The position numbers and the translations under genes are program-made. Below are positions 1-11,088 of a stretch of DNA of 64,000 nt, in pieces. Source of the DNA: Endomychus coccineus (lineage: Eukaryota > Arthropoda > Insecta > Coleoptera > Endomychidae); the NCBI GenBank assembly GCA_958510875.1, contig OY294067.1:194625322-194689321 (forward strand), in the 5' to 3' direction. The notes under the pieces are model-generated. The model worked only from the letters and a program-made list of their open reading frames with translations, ran no database searches and was not told the DNA's origin. How positions within the stretch are numbered: position 1 is the stretch's first letter; each line of letters starts with the position of its first letter.

Positions 1-1410
1 GTGACGAACCGTACAAAAGGAGGGAACACGTTTTTTGTAGAATTTTTGAAAAATCGATATCTCCGTAACTACGATGAGCTTGTTCATGAAATTTTGGCCA
101 ATAAATCTCGTCAGGCTACTCTTACATGATAATATCATTACAACCTGTGACAAACCGTACAAAAGGAGGAAACACTTTTTTGTAGAATTTTTGAAAAATC
201 GATATCTCCGTAAGTACGATGAGCTTGTTCATGAAATTTTGGCTAATAAATCTCATCAATCTACTCTTACATCATATCATCATTACAACCTGTGACGAAC
301 CGTACAAAAGGAGGGAACACTTTTTTTGTAGAATTTTTGAAAAATCGATATCTCCGTAACTACGATGAGCTTGTTCATGAAATTTTGTCTAATAAATCTC
401 ATCAATCTACTCTTACATGATATTATCATTACAACCTGTGACAAACCGTACAAAAGGAGGAAACACTTTTTTTGTAGAATTTTTGAAAATCGATATCTCC
501 GTAAGTACGATGAGCTTGTTCATGAAATTTTGGCTAATAGATCTCGTCAGGCTACTCTTACATGATAATATCATTACAACCTGTGACAAACCGTACAAAA
601 GGAGAAAACATTTTTTTGTAGCATTTTTGAAAAATCGATATCTCCGTAAGTACGATGAGCTTGTTCATGTAATTTTTACTAATAAATCTCATCAATCTAC
701 TCTTACATGATATCATCATTACAACCTGTGACAAACCGTACAAAAGGAGGAAACACTTTTTTTGTAGAATTTTTGAAAAATCGATATCTCCATAAGTACG
801 ATGAGCTTGTTCATGAAATTTTGTCTAATAAATCTCATCAATCTACTCTTACATCATATCATCATTACAACCTGTGACGAACCGTACAAAAGGAGGGAAC
901 ACTTTTTTTGTAGAATTTTTGAAAAATCGATATCTCCGTAACTACGATGAGCTTGTTCATGAAATTTTGGCCAATAAATCTCGTCAGGCTACTCTTACAT
1001 GATAATATCATTACAACCTGTGACAAACCGTACAAAAGGAGGAAACAACTTTTTTGTGGAATTTTTGAAAAAACGATATCTCCGTAAGTACGATGAGCTT
1101 GTTCATGAAATTTTGGCTGATAAATCTCATCAATCTACTCTTACATGATATTATCATTACAACCTGTGACAAACCGTACAAAAGGAGGAAACACTTTTTT
1201 TGTAGAATTTTTGAAAATCGATATCTCCGTAAGTACGATGAGCTTGTTCATGAAATTTTGGCTCATAGATCTCGTCAGGCTACTCTTACATGATAATATC
1301 ATTACAACCTGTGACAAACCGTACAAAAGGAGGAAATATTTTTTTATAGAATTTTTGGAAAATCGATTTCTCGGTAGCCATGACGAGCGTGTTCATAAAA
1401 TTTTGTAAAT
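1..1410 (+). repeat. Tandem array, ~145-bp unit, about 10 copies
   Basis: Ten head-to-tail copies of a unit of about 145-146 bp. The marker string acaacctgtgac recurs at a regular spacing and each unit also carries aatcgatatctccgtaa and gatgagcttgttcatg. Copies differ by scattered substitutions and 1-bp indels, typical of a satellite or minisatellite. Several 60-97 residue open frames run through it on both strands, but they repeat with the unit and shift with its indels, so I do not read them as genes. The last copy (from about 1340) is more diverged. Confidence 0.9.
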
Positions 1411-1439
1411 GAGTGTAATATGATTGTAATGTAAGTGTA

Positions 1440-1945
1440 GCATAAGGTGATTCATGCGCCAAAATTTTATGAACGAATCGTCATAGTTTCCAAGATATCG
1501 ATTTTTCAAAAATTCTATAAAAAAAATTATTTACCCCTTTCGTACAGTTTGACAAGAGTCGAAATGATATTATCATATAACAGTAGCCTAGTGAGATTTA
1601 TGAGCCAAAATTTCATGAACAAGCTCATCGTACTTACGGAGATATCGATTTTTCAAAAATTCTACAAAAAAATTATTCCCTTATTTTGTACGGTTTGTCG
1701 AGAGATGTAATACAGTTATAATGTAAAAGTAACATGAGGAGATTCATGCTCCAAAATTTCATGGATAAGCTCACCGTAGTGTCGGAGATATCGATTTTTC
1801 AAAAATTCTGTAAAAAAAACTATTCCCCCCTTCTATACGGCTTGTCAAGGATTGTAATGATATTGTCATGTGAGATCAACCTTAGGAGATGCATCACCCC
1901 AAATTGCATCAAAAAGCTCGCCGTAGTTTTCAAAAAGTAATGATA
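1440..1945 (-). repeat. Inverted, diverged copies of the 145-bp unit
   Basis: Three or so copies of the same unit, in reverse orientation (for example ggagatatcgatttttcaaa and catgaacaagctcatcgtac). They are much more diverged than the forward array, so the array switches strand near 1420. This suggests either an older inversion or the outer edge of a larger inverted repeat. Confidence 0.75.
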
Positions 1946-2595
1946 TTACTTTCTTTATTCATACCGTTTGTAAAGAAATGAAATTTTGGCACCCTGTAGG
2001 TGCAGCCCATGTCGAGTATCTAAAGGATATTATTTTATTTGTTCTTGATAATCAATATAAATAATTTGATATCATAATAAGTTACATCAATCAGGTAGAA
2101 CAAATATAATTTCTGAAAACGGACTTGGTAACAGATTGTCTGATAAATCTGGCAACATAGCTTGCAAATTCTCCTCTATCCCATCTTCGACAGTACACAC
2201 GTCATAAAGTGTGGATGGAAAAGTGTGGGTAACTTCACACTAATCTCAAAATCAACCAACTCAGTTATAGTTGAATAGTTTATTCAGGAAATTATATTTT
2301 AAAAATAATCGGCTCTATACTTACCTGTATTTCTCAAGAAAGTCTCGGCAAGTAATCATCATGTTCGGTAGCGGTTAACAATACGCGGTGAATTTCCCCA
2401 AAACGGACGGTGCCTAGGACGAAAGTTGTTTCCAGCGGCTTCGGACCCTCCTTTTTTATTTGGCAGGGTAACGCTCGATTCTATTACGTGTCCCCGCAGA
2501 CTTATCAGCTATCGCATTCCGATGTAAAGTTCTTCAATATAGACGTGCACAAAGTTTGATATTTTAAATCATCTAAAATGACGTAATACACGCTA
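1946..2595. other. No recognised gene
   Basis: AT-rich sequence with no convincing coding frame, repeat or RNA gene. It separates the satellite from the bacterial-type remnants. Confidence 0.5.
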
Positions 2596-2599
2596 TATT

Positions 2600-3125
2600 G
2601 CCCTATGAAAGGAGAAATAAACCACACAGGAAAGCTTGGAGACATTATGCAACAATCTATAAAATCTGTGTATATTTATATTCGATCATTTTGTTAATTT
2701 TTGGTATAAAGCCCGAAAAATTGCAAAATAATGATATACATTTGCATGTACCTGATGGTGCTGTACCGAAAAATGGACCTTCTGCTGGCGGCGTGTTTTT
2801 AAGTCTATTGTTTCTCTTATGACATATACCAGCTTACAAAAATGTATTACAGGCAAAGTGACATTGCGTGATAGAGTTAAAGCTATCGGGGGCTTTAGGG
2901 AAAAATTGTTAGCAGCGCTCGAAGGATCAATCAAAACTGTGAAAATGAGAGAGATATGCAAGATATTCCGGCAAGCATCAAAGAGGAGGTCAACGTAGTT
3001 CTTGATGAGAATATTGATGTAGTTTTGAAAGTAGCTTTAATTCACCCTACTACTTCAATTGATGGTGTGCCTTCCTCTATAGAAAATTATACTTTTCCTA
3101 TGTCGGAAACATTGAAGCATCAGAT
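2600..3125 (+). pseudogene. lon: Decayed bacterial-type ATP-dependent protease Lon, C-terminal part
   Basis: Frame-hopping translation recovers the proteolytic domain of Lon, a AAA+ serine protease. [17 protein letters not shown] start is followed by [19 protein letters not shown], which is the catalytic-serine block, then GKVTLRDRVKAIGGFREKLL and IPASIKEEVNVVLDENID, each in a different frame. At least three frameshifts or stops separate these pieces, and only the last 150-170 residues of a roughly 800-residue family are present. The block order and wording (LRDRVKAIGGFREKLLAAL) read more like bacterial Lon than mitochondrial or peroxisomal Lon; that is my judgement, not a search result. It converges with a bacterial-type ABC transporter remnant, which supports a transferred bacterial segment. 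Confidence 0.8.
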
Positions 3126-3149
3126 TAAGAAGATCTCCATTTCTCTTTT

Positions 3150-3930
3150 ATCCTGCAAAAACACACCAACATCTGCATCCTACAGAGTCTTTATACATTC
3201 TGTTTTCATCAAGAAGCTCTTAATAAGTGCCATCTTCCATAATCTTGCCTTGATCAAACACTTAAATGCGATCCATATGCAAAAGCGTAGATAGGCGATG
3301 GGTTATTACTATCGTAGTTTTGTCTTGTACCAACTCCCATAGGGACTCTTGGATATTACTCTCAGTCACAGAATCAAATTGTGAAGTTACTTCATCTAGA
3401 ATTAATATGCGTTTCCCATCCTGAAAGTTTTACACATCTTTCTCCAACAAGAGCCTTGAAGTAGTCTTAAAATAAACTCATCAGCATGTGCTGTTTGTCG
3501 CTTCAATTACTTCATCATCGCTAGCATCTGTTTTTCCATAGCGAATATCCTAAAAGTCCTATTAAAAACTGATGGATCCTGTGAAATCATGCTAATATTT
3601 TTGTGTAAAGAATCCTGACATACATCGTGAATATGTTGATCATCAATTAAAATCTTACAGCAGAGAGGCTAAGAGTCAGGATAACAAATGTTAATTTATC
3701 ACCACCTGAATAACCAACAAGTTCCAACTACTACAGATTTTTTTTTCAAATATTGACTGCACCTTAATAAAAATGAATTTTATCAAAACTAATTTTCCCT
3801 TACTAATAAATAGATCTGCTGCGTTTAGTTGGTCCTGTATTTCAAGGATTAAATTATTTGTTCTCAAAGTCTGAGTGACCTTTCCGCATGCCTTAGAAAA
3901 TTGCGAGAAGTTTTTGACTATCATCCAAAG
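3150..3930 (-). pseudogene. Decayed bacterial-type ABC transporter, nucleotide-binding domain
   Basis: On the minus strand, in changing frames, the order of an ABC exporter ATPase domain is visible: an opening FSQFSKACGKVTQTLRT linker, a Walker A region decayed to YSGGDKLTF, KILIDDQHIHDVCQDSLHKN and SMISQDPSVFNRT (Q-loop region), then RILILDEVTSQFDS (Walker B with its Glu) and TTIVITHRLSTLLHMDRI (switch His). The signature segment is largely lost. The pattern matches fused exporters of the MsbA/HlyB type in proteobacteria. Several stops and frameshifts make it a pseudogene, and its membrane domain is absent, cut off by the foldback element at 3936. It lies tail-to-tail with the lon remnant. 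Confidence 0.8.
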
Positions 3931-3935
3931 AATAG

Positions 3936-4699
3936 TTTTAGTAGCAGAAGTTCAACAGTCGATAGAAAATTTGATTTTGATGAAAAAAGTTCCCATTAAC
4001 ATATATGCACAGACGCTTAGTTTTTGAGATTGAAATTGAAAAAAAAATTTTGTTTCTTGCAAATATCTCCGGAACCGTTTATCGTACAGAAAACAACTTT
4101 TGCAAGCATTTTCTACTCATAGTAAGCTATGTTCTGTGCGATACAAAATTTCTTTTTAGTCATGATTGGTGAATATTTTGAAGGAGCAGTGGGTGATTTT
4201 CTCCCCAACTTCTACGCCACTGGAAAAAGTACGGTTTTGAGACAACTCCTTGAACCGCCAATGTTTTCTACGCGAAAAAGGTACTGGTTATAAGCTCTAA
4301 AGTTGACCGTTTCCGAGAAAAATCAACTTTTATGTTGAAAAACATGGTCAATTTTTGGTTTTGTTACTTGTTCTAACGTATGAATAAATTTTGTTTAATT
4401 AGTAAAAATTGACCATGTTTTTCAACATAAAAGTTGATTTTTCTCGAAAACTGTCAACTTTAGAGCTTATGATCACGTACTTTTTTTGTGTAGAAAACAT
4501 TGGCGGTTCAAATGGTTGTTTCAAAACCGTACTTTTTCCAGTGGCGTAGAAGTTGAGGAGAAGAACACCCACTACCCCTTCAAAATCTTCACCAATTATG
4601 ACTGAAAAAAAATTTTCTATCGCACAGATATGTTAATGGGAACCTTTTTCTCACAATAAAATTTTCTATCGACTGTTGAAGTTCTGCTACTAAAACCTG
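3936..4699. repeat. Foldback / MITE-like inverted repeat element
   Basis: The ends are reverse complements: ttttagtagcagaagttcaa near 3952 matches ttgaagttctgctactaaaa near 4677. Internal segments also pair, such as cttctacgccactggaaaaa near 4219 with its complement near 4535. The axis is near 4375 and nearly the whole length folds into a hairpin. There is no coding capacity. It interrupts or borders the ABC transporter remnant. Target duplications were not resolved. Confidence 0.75.
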
Positions 4700-5650
4700 G
4701 GACACTCTGTATATTAATAAATGCAGCTCTCATCTGCACGTCAAGTAATCAAGCCTCATACCTCTGTATGGGGCAAATTGGGCAGCTTATTATACCTGTT
4801 TCGTCATCTCTCTGCTTTGTTTTAGCATATCAAAATATGCCTCCAGGTCGATATCACACAGGCAAGAATTTATTTGACCAACATCTCTTTTGAGAAGGCG
4901 GACATTTATTGCAGTTTGTCTTTACTCAATGAATGTTTTTAATCTATTTAATGATGTTAAGCGATGCTAGTTTAGCTTCAAGCAATAAAATTACGGTTTT
5001 ACCACTATTTATAACCAAAATTTTAGCTATGAGTGCATCATTTATATATTTTGGTTATCCAGTTGATGATGTTGAGTTAATACAGTTTTTTACTTGGCAT
5101 ATGAGGATTTGCTATAGCAGTTTTGACGTGCTTTTTGATAATATTAGTGTGCTGCAACATCAGGACTTTTTTATTAATGATGAAAGCAACTTCTTATTAT
5201 ATTCATTTTTATTGTTCATTTATGGAGGTGTGCTTGAAATGCTGACTATTGAAGGTAATAACACGATTCCCGCTATCATGGTTCTGTAGTAGGTATCACT
5301 ATGGCCTTTATGAATTCCGTCTACTGAATGTTATCTAAATTAAACTTCAAAGAGGTATAAAAATACATGGTAAGATTACAGATTTATGCCTACAGTAAAG
5401 TTGTTCAGAATATTATCCTCACCCCATATACAGAGTTTCATGATAAAATTAGCATTCAAATTTCTTTTTTCAATTTAATAATGAGAGTGGCCTGGAAAGT
5501 GGTAATTTGGCACATTGGCAATTTAATAGTGTTAATTATGAAACTAACGAAATCGACAAGCGTCTGTCTTCCACAGCCATCCCGCTTTCCCAAAGTCATT
5601 ACTTTGAAGGAACTAACTTTCAAAACAAAAAATAAAACATATGAAATTTA
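4700..5650 (+). other. Unassigned AT-rich stretch with two weak open frames
   Basis: An open frame at 4933-5289 (118 codons) is hydrophobic, and just past its stop another frame reads SRYHGSVVGITMAFMNSVY, faintly like a transmembrane segment of a bacterial permease. A second frame at 5367-5651 shares a short stretch (gaaatcgacaagcgtct-like) with DNA near 56100, suggesting a dispersed repeat. Given the bacterial remnants next door, the first could be a decayed transporter. I cannot name it. Confidence 0.25.
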
Positions 5651-6413
5651 AACAAAAAATAACAATTTTAAAAACAATAAGTCGTTAGATCACTAACTAA
5701 ATGAATTGCTTTCGATGAAAAGCTCACAGATACACATAGATACGCCTTGATCATATTCCTGTGTCTGAATTTACTGTCCTTCATAAGATAAGGTCCCGCA
5801 AAATCTATACTGTACACAAAAAAAGGTCGTTACGGAGTAATTCGTGATGAAAGTAATTGTCCCATTACTTGCTTGACGTAGCTTTACACGGAAACGACTA
5901 ACACATGTGCTCCCAGCACAGTTTGATAATCGGCATGTAAATTGCTAGCATGTTCTTGTGAACTATCATGGTAGTTAAATTATGCATAGATGGAATAATC
6001 ATTGGATGCTCAAAATCGAACTCTAATGGGGACTTAGCTATACCTCCACCTACACGCAATATTCCGCATTTGTCCAAAAATAGACTAAGATTATATAATT
6101 CGCAGTCCTTAGGTACATTTTGTGAATTTTTAATTGCCTTTATTTCAGATTTAAACTCTTGTTCTTGAACGATTTTAATTATTATTTCTATATTGGTTTC
6201 TGATTCATCATCAGTAATTTCACCCACTCTTCGATGGATCAATGGAATCCTGAAGTTATATCTAAAACGAAGTAAGTATGTTAATTTTTTAAATGATGGA
6301 AAACGTTCTATTATCCTTGTAACATGAACCAATCGTTTTATATAAAATCTTGTGAAGTATTCCAATGTATGCCTAAATGTATCTGTGATTTTATCATTGG
6401 TTAAAAAATTCAA
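5650..6413 (-). pseudogene. BEL/Pao retrotransposon pol fragment (integrase N-terminal and start of core)
   Basis: The open frame 5898-6413 carries FLDKCGILRVGGGIAKSPL and a following HPMIIPSMHNLTTMIVH, the zinc-binding approach to the integrase in BEL/Pao elements. Further down the strand (5700-5890) SIDFAGPYLMKDSKF and KAYLCISVSFSSKAIHL are the start of the integrase core. A stop interrupts the core, and the expected downstream catalytic Asp and Glu are missing. It is a separate copy from the fragment at 6949-9403, because the same region of the protein appears in both. Confidence 0.8.
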
Positions 6414-6515
6414 ATCCGTTTGGAAATTAGAAGTTCTCGACTTGTTCTTAGCTTTAGTTCACTGTACTAATTCCTGAGATTGGGATTTTAGTCTTTGTAC
6501 TTCAATTTCCAAACA

Positions 6516-6957
6516 TACTGTGTTCTGTTCGTACCCAAAAGCAGAACTACTAGTTCTCCCCGGTTTAGGATGGTTCGTTGTTAGATAAACAAACACTTAA
6601 TAGGTACAGATTTATTTACGTAGTACCTACCTAACAAAATAACAAATATACCGGGCTGTAACAATAACTATCAAGAGTCCGAAATAGATAAAACAGTAAC
6701 ACAAAGCTGCAGTCCAAATAATACAAAGTAAATACTAGTCAAACGAAAAATGAATTGTGACACCGACCTGCAGCGGTCACTAATGTCCTTATCACTCCCT
6801 TGTTTACCGGTGAAACGGTGTCACTACGCGTACGAAGATGAATATCTGGCAATCCCAGTATTGCCGTGATTACGAAAATGTCTTTGTTTCCGACATACTC
6901 CCACCTGAAAAATGTTCTCCACAATGTGTTTTTATGAAAACACATTTTTCACACAAC
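6516..6957 (-). repeat. Candidate LTR of the adjacent BEL/Pao copy
   Basis: A non-coding block directly downstream (minus strand) of the BEL/Pao C-terminal frame. On that strand it starts TGTTGTGTGAAAAATG and ends near GAACAGAACACA, i.e. TG...CA. No second copy is in the window, so the boundaries are a proposal only. Confidence 0.35.
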
Positions 6958-9403
6958 AGAGGTGGACATAACCCAAAGTCCAAAAAGAATAAAATTTAAC
7001 CGTACATACCAGTGTCCTTCCGAGAATTGGAATCCCCCGTTTACCTTAAAAAACTGTTGAGGGATTCGGGAAACACGACCACTACGAGTAGTTTTCGTCT
7101 TCGTTCCTCCCGCATCAATACTACTCTCGGGATCATCAACCGTCCATGGTTTGGTTCGGGTATAGAAACTATCAGTATCCACCGTCTCGTTACCCGTCAG
7201 TATCTTCTCCTCCTGGGGAAGTAAATCTGACGCACTAACACACTCTAGCGGGTATAGTCTTTGCAAAAGTCTCAACATTGTTCCCAGAGAGGTTTCCACT
7301 CGTACAAGACGAATTTGTCCGTCTTGACCAGGTAGAACTTCCACCACTCTTGCCATCGGCCATTGTATACGTTTACTGCTGTCATTACCAACTAACACAA
7401 CTTCACCGATCGTAATTTTCCGATTAGACCGTTTCTTACATGAGTGTTTCAACTACCCGAGATATTCCGCATGAAAACGGGTTTGAAAGTCTTCACGTAA
7501 CGTTTGTAACTTCCGTATCTTTTTACACAAAGCATTGCGATTGATAGTGTCACACTCGGGAAGACCGCACTCTGCTTGGTCGCGAAGAAACATTGCTGGA
7601 ATTATCGCGACTAAGTCCTTAGGGTCCTCCGATATATAAGTGTGGGCCTAGCACAGCCTCGCAATCACATAAAACGGTCTACAAGTCTTCGTATTCCAAA
7701 CGCGCGCTGCCCAACTTTTTCTCAGTAGCGGTTTCAGCACTCCGATCAGTCGCTCCCAGAAGCCACCCCACCAAGCGGCGGTAGGTGGGTTGAATCTCCA
7801 TGAAATACGTCTCACGGAAGTTTCGCGCACAATTCTGTCCCAGTCCAATTGCGATTTAGCATTCTCAGCACCTATAAAGTTCGTGCCATTATCACTATAT
7901 ATCGTTTTGGGTCTACCAAGTCTCGACACGAACTAGCGCAAAGCTTGAAGAAAGCTGTGGGTTGATATGACTTACTCCAAATGGACTGCGCGATGAACCG
8001 CACAAGTGTAAAGACAGGTCCAGGCTTTATCACCATTCTTTAAGTAAAACGGTCCCGCAAAGTCCACTCCCCTCACTTCAAATGCGACCGAGTCACGAAC
8101 TCTGTCCGATGGAAGTGGAGGTGATTCGACCGCCAATGGTTTCGCATCGAACTTCCAACAAACCAAACATTTCAAAACAACCGACCATACTGTTCATCTA
8201 CCCCAGAGAATCCACAATTTTTCCCGTATCAGGCTTAGAAGTCCTTGAATTCCTACATGACAGGCTTCAACATGCATGTACATAATCAAAATCCTCACCA
8301 CCGAATCCTTAGCAGGTAGTACAATAGGAAAAAGAAAGTTTTCTGTGTCGTCTCTTCGTGAGACTCGGGATTTTAATCGGGTTAATCCGTCTTGATCATA
8401 GGAAGGGTTGAGGCAGCTTATGCTTTTGTCATTTTCACCCGAAAACGATTTTTGATGCACCAACTTAAATACGAATTTCTCTGCATTTTCGACTTCTGGT
8501 ACTGCCAACTCTCCATTGTGTCTTTCTTTTACATTTTTGCAGTTATGGACGTATCCGAAAATCCAAGCAATCATCCGTATGGTCTTATTGTATTGAGAGA
8601 AATAATCGAGATGGCAACCGATCGACTTCTCAGCATTCAGAAGACCGCTTGTTACATTTTTCCATTTCTCTTGTTCGATTTTTTCTTCTTTGAGATGTGG
8701 TCGTATATGGCCATCCTCGAGGTTCGTCATATAACCATTTTGGTCCCTCCCACCATTTCGAATCGAACAATTGTTTGGGTGAACACCCTCGTGATGGGAG
8801 GTCAGCTTGATTATGTATCCCGGGTAAATGGCGTCATCTTTGGCTTCGGTCCAATCGCGTTTCTCTGTTACTCGGTTCCAGACAAAAACTCACCACTCTT
8901 CCCTCCTTTGAATCCACGATACAACAGTGGACTAGTCGCTCCAGAAAAACTGTTGACCTTATTCTCCAAATTGTCTACAATATACGCATAAAGCCTAGCT
9001 CCTATAGTGGCGACCAACAACTCTAGACGGGGAATAGTCATCTTGACATTACACCTTTTTGAGTGCTACTCGAGCTTCAGCAGCCAACAAAAAGACATCA
9101 ATCTTTCCAGCTATGACAGCCGTCATATATATTGTGCAGGATTATGCATCGCCACTAGCATTGCAAATTGTATGCAGGCTCAGATCTTGTGAGTCGGAAC
9201 TCGTGTCCCACACCCATCGAGGTATTGGGATTTTTGTCAGATAGTGCACATCTCTAACCCACATCTTGAAACCCTGAGCGGTGACTTCATCCACGGGTCG
9301 ATCCGAAGCTAGTCTTTGTTACCACAATCCTTGCAATAGTAGTTTAGGTAGCAAAACTGAAGGGCAGGTATAGCCAATTGGGTCAAAAACCTTCTGGGAA
9401 ATA
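6949..9403 (-). pseudogene. BEL/Pao retrotransposon pol, decayed, truncated by the Maverick insertion
   Basis: Read on the minus strand from 9403 down: a reverse-transcriptase/RNase H junction (a VFDPIG-like motif in the frame at 9310-9400), RNase H remnants (8750-9300), a zinc-binding/linker region (8194-8730), integrase core with GVDFAGPFYLKNGDKAW (7972-8175) and GRPKTIYSDNGTNFIGA followed by WWGGFWERLIG (7648-7929), which holds the second Asp and the Glu. The C-terminal domain (6949-7452) carries GEVVLVGNDSSKRIQWP and GQIRLVRVET. Multiple stops and frameshifts separate the parts. The gag, protease and most of the RT are absent: coding stops exactly at the left end of the 40-kb element and does not resume beyond its right end. 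Confidence 0.85.
9398..9403. other. Left 6-bp target duplication of outer Maverick (GAAATA)
   Basis: GAAATA directly precedes the terminal AGTAGATG and is repeated exactly at 49988-49993 after the right terminus. Six base pairs is the standard Maverick/Polinton duplication. Confidence 0.9.
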
Positions 9404-10224
9404 AGTAGATGTAAATGGCTAGTTCTGGGGTGGAAGTGCATCCGGTCTGAGTATAGGGAATTGCGTGAGTGTGAGAGAGAGGTGTATATGTTTGATGTGA
9501 TTCTGTGTTCTGAGGGTAGTGCACCTTAGAGTTGGATGTTGTGTGTAGAATAGAATAGAAGTGTGTTGTGGACCATAGAGTTGGATGTTGTGTGTTGTGT
9601 TCGAGACCTGTCATGGCGTCTGTAGGTCTGACTTGTGTAATGGTGGTTGTAACTGTCATGGCGTCTGTAGGTATTGTGATATGACGTGTGTAATGTTGGT
9701 TGCAACTATCATGGCGTCTGTGAACAGTGTGGTTGTGATCCATAGAGTTGGATGTTGTGTGTGGAATAGAAGTGTGTTGTGTTCGAGACCTGTCATGGCG
9801 TCTGTAGGTATGACGTGTGTAATGTTGGTTGTAACTGTCATGGCGTCTGTAGGTATTGTGCTATGACGTGTGTTATGTTGGTTGCAGTTGTGAACCATAG
9901 AGTTGGATGTTGTGTGTGGAATAGAAGTGTGTTGTGTTCGAGACCTGTAATGGCGTCTGTAGGTATGACGTGTGTAATGTTGGTTGTAACTGTCATGGCG
10001 TCTGTAGGTATTGTGCTATGACGTGTGTTATGTTGGTTGTAACTGTGATGGTGTCTGTAGACAGTGTGGGGGAGCCATTTGTGAACAGACAGTCTGATTA
10101 GATGTAGGTCACAGCATTACCGGCCTTTAAGTTCGAGATTGAAAAACGTTTAAAACGATTAGAAAACGATCGAAACGATTCAAACAGTCGAAACGATCGT
10201 TTTCATCGTTTTTACAACTCTGAG
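9404..10224 (+). repeat. Left terminal inverted repeat of outer Maverick
   Basis: 821 bp, matching the complement of 49234-49987. The outer 190 bp are unique sequence. The middle (about 9560-10070) is a minisatellite of about 50-bp modules (gtcatggcgtctgtaggtat and gacgtgtgtaatgttggttg), with more copies on this side than on the right. The inner end is an odd stretch rich in aacgatcgaaacgattc modules (10150-10210). Cys-rich open frames through the minisatellite (VFETCHGVCR...) are repeat artefacts. Confidence 0.92.
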
Positions 10225-10282
10225 TTGAGGGTGGGGTATAGATGGACAGTCGCTCAAAATCGACAAATCATTATAGTTCGAG

Positions 10283-10720
10283 ATGAAGACTGTAGTGGTC
10301 GATATTCAGAGCTTTCACATGTCTTCACGCAAATATATAGTAAAGGAACTCGCCTTGTTGGATTGTGAGAAAAAGTTAGAGAAATATTTCCTATTCAAAC
10401 CACCTGTTCCGTTGAATCAACTTTCCGAAAATCAGATGAAGAAAATATTAAGTGGTGAAAGATATCTTGGTATTCCATACAACTCAGGATATCAGGAATA
10501 TGATCAAATGGAGGAAATTCTGAAGGAAAATATTGATGACAGTGTCATATATGTTAGTGGAGAGGGGAAAGCTAAATTCCTTGTAAAGAGCTTGAAAAAA
10601 TGGGGGTTACATCGAGTGAAAGTAGAAAATATAAAAGATGAGGGCCCGAAATTTGTGCGAGGAAATTGCGAATATATCTGTCTTCATCACTCTCATAGTA
10701 AGAATCCGAATGTGTCGTAG
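10283..10720 (+). CDS. DIQ-family protein B, unknown function
   Basis: Intact 145-residue frame starting at ATG 10283, the first gene inside the left terminal repeat. The N-terminus reads VVVDIQSFHMSS, followed by YFLFKPPVPLNQL, IPYNSGYQEYDQMEEIL, a VIYVSGEGKAKFL strand and a Cys/His tail ENCEYICLHHSHSK-like. Two homologues lie in the inner palindromic element (32281-32772, 36928-37419). Protein A (12857-13345 and its copies) shares the same skeleton: DIQ.F, FKP, YHG/Y.E..IL, YV.G..KA.FL, C..H. I recall similar proteins in other insect Maverick-like elements but cannot name a function. The layout loosely resembles a DEDD exonuclease fold with altered catalytic residues (DIQ instead of DxE), which is speculation. 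No signal peptide or membrane segment is visible. Confidence 0.75.
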   Translation: MKTVVVDIQSFHMSSRKYIVKELALLDCEKKLEKYFLFKPPVPLNQLSENQMKKILSGERYLGIPYNSGYQEYDQMEEILKENIDDSVIYVSGEGKAKFLVKSLKKWGLHRVKVENIKDEGPKFVRGNCEYICLHHSHSKNPNVS

Positions 10721-11088
10721 TGTGAATAGCTGGAAATTATATGAATTTCTTACGAAGCAAGATGTTCTATCTATTATAAAATAATATCATTATCGATATG
10801 TCTTCAGCTGAATACGCACGTAAACTGTATGAATTTGGTGAAAGAGTGAAAGCACTGAGTAGAGACATAGAACTTTATGAAGATAAAAATATAGTTATAA
10901 GACAACTGGGTAATTTAACTGTTGGAGATGGCTATATTGAAAGCAAATTTTATAATCCTAACCTCAATTTTAAACGGAATCTTATACACAAACGCTCCAC
11001 ACCGAGTGAAACATATTTATATATGTCCCAGCATGGATCTCAAAAATGAATGTAACCGAACGGAATGGCAACCGATGAATCACCTAAT

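Noticed and set aside
74..1710. Repeated 60-97 residue frames (SLFMKFW..., YGLSQVVMI...)
   Set aside because: They track the 145-bp tandem unit on both strands and break at each indel.
8392..8991. 199-codon plus-strand frame
   Set aside because: It overlaps BEL/Pao coding on the minus strand (8194-9300), which has recognisable motifs; this frame has none.
9585..10021. Cys-rich small 'proteins' (VFETCHGVCR repeats) on both ends
   Set aside because: They are translations of the ~50-bp minisatellite in the Maverick terminal repeats. The frames repeat with the unit and appear in inverse at 49346-49852; there are no start or regulatory signals of their own.
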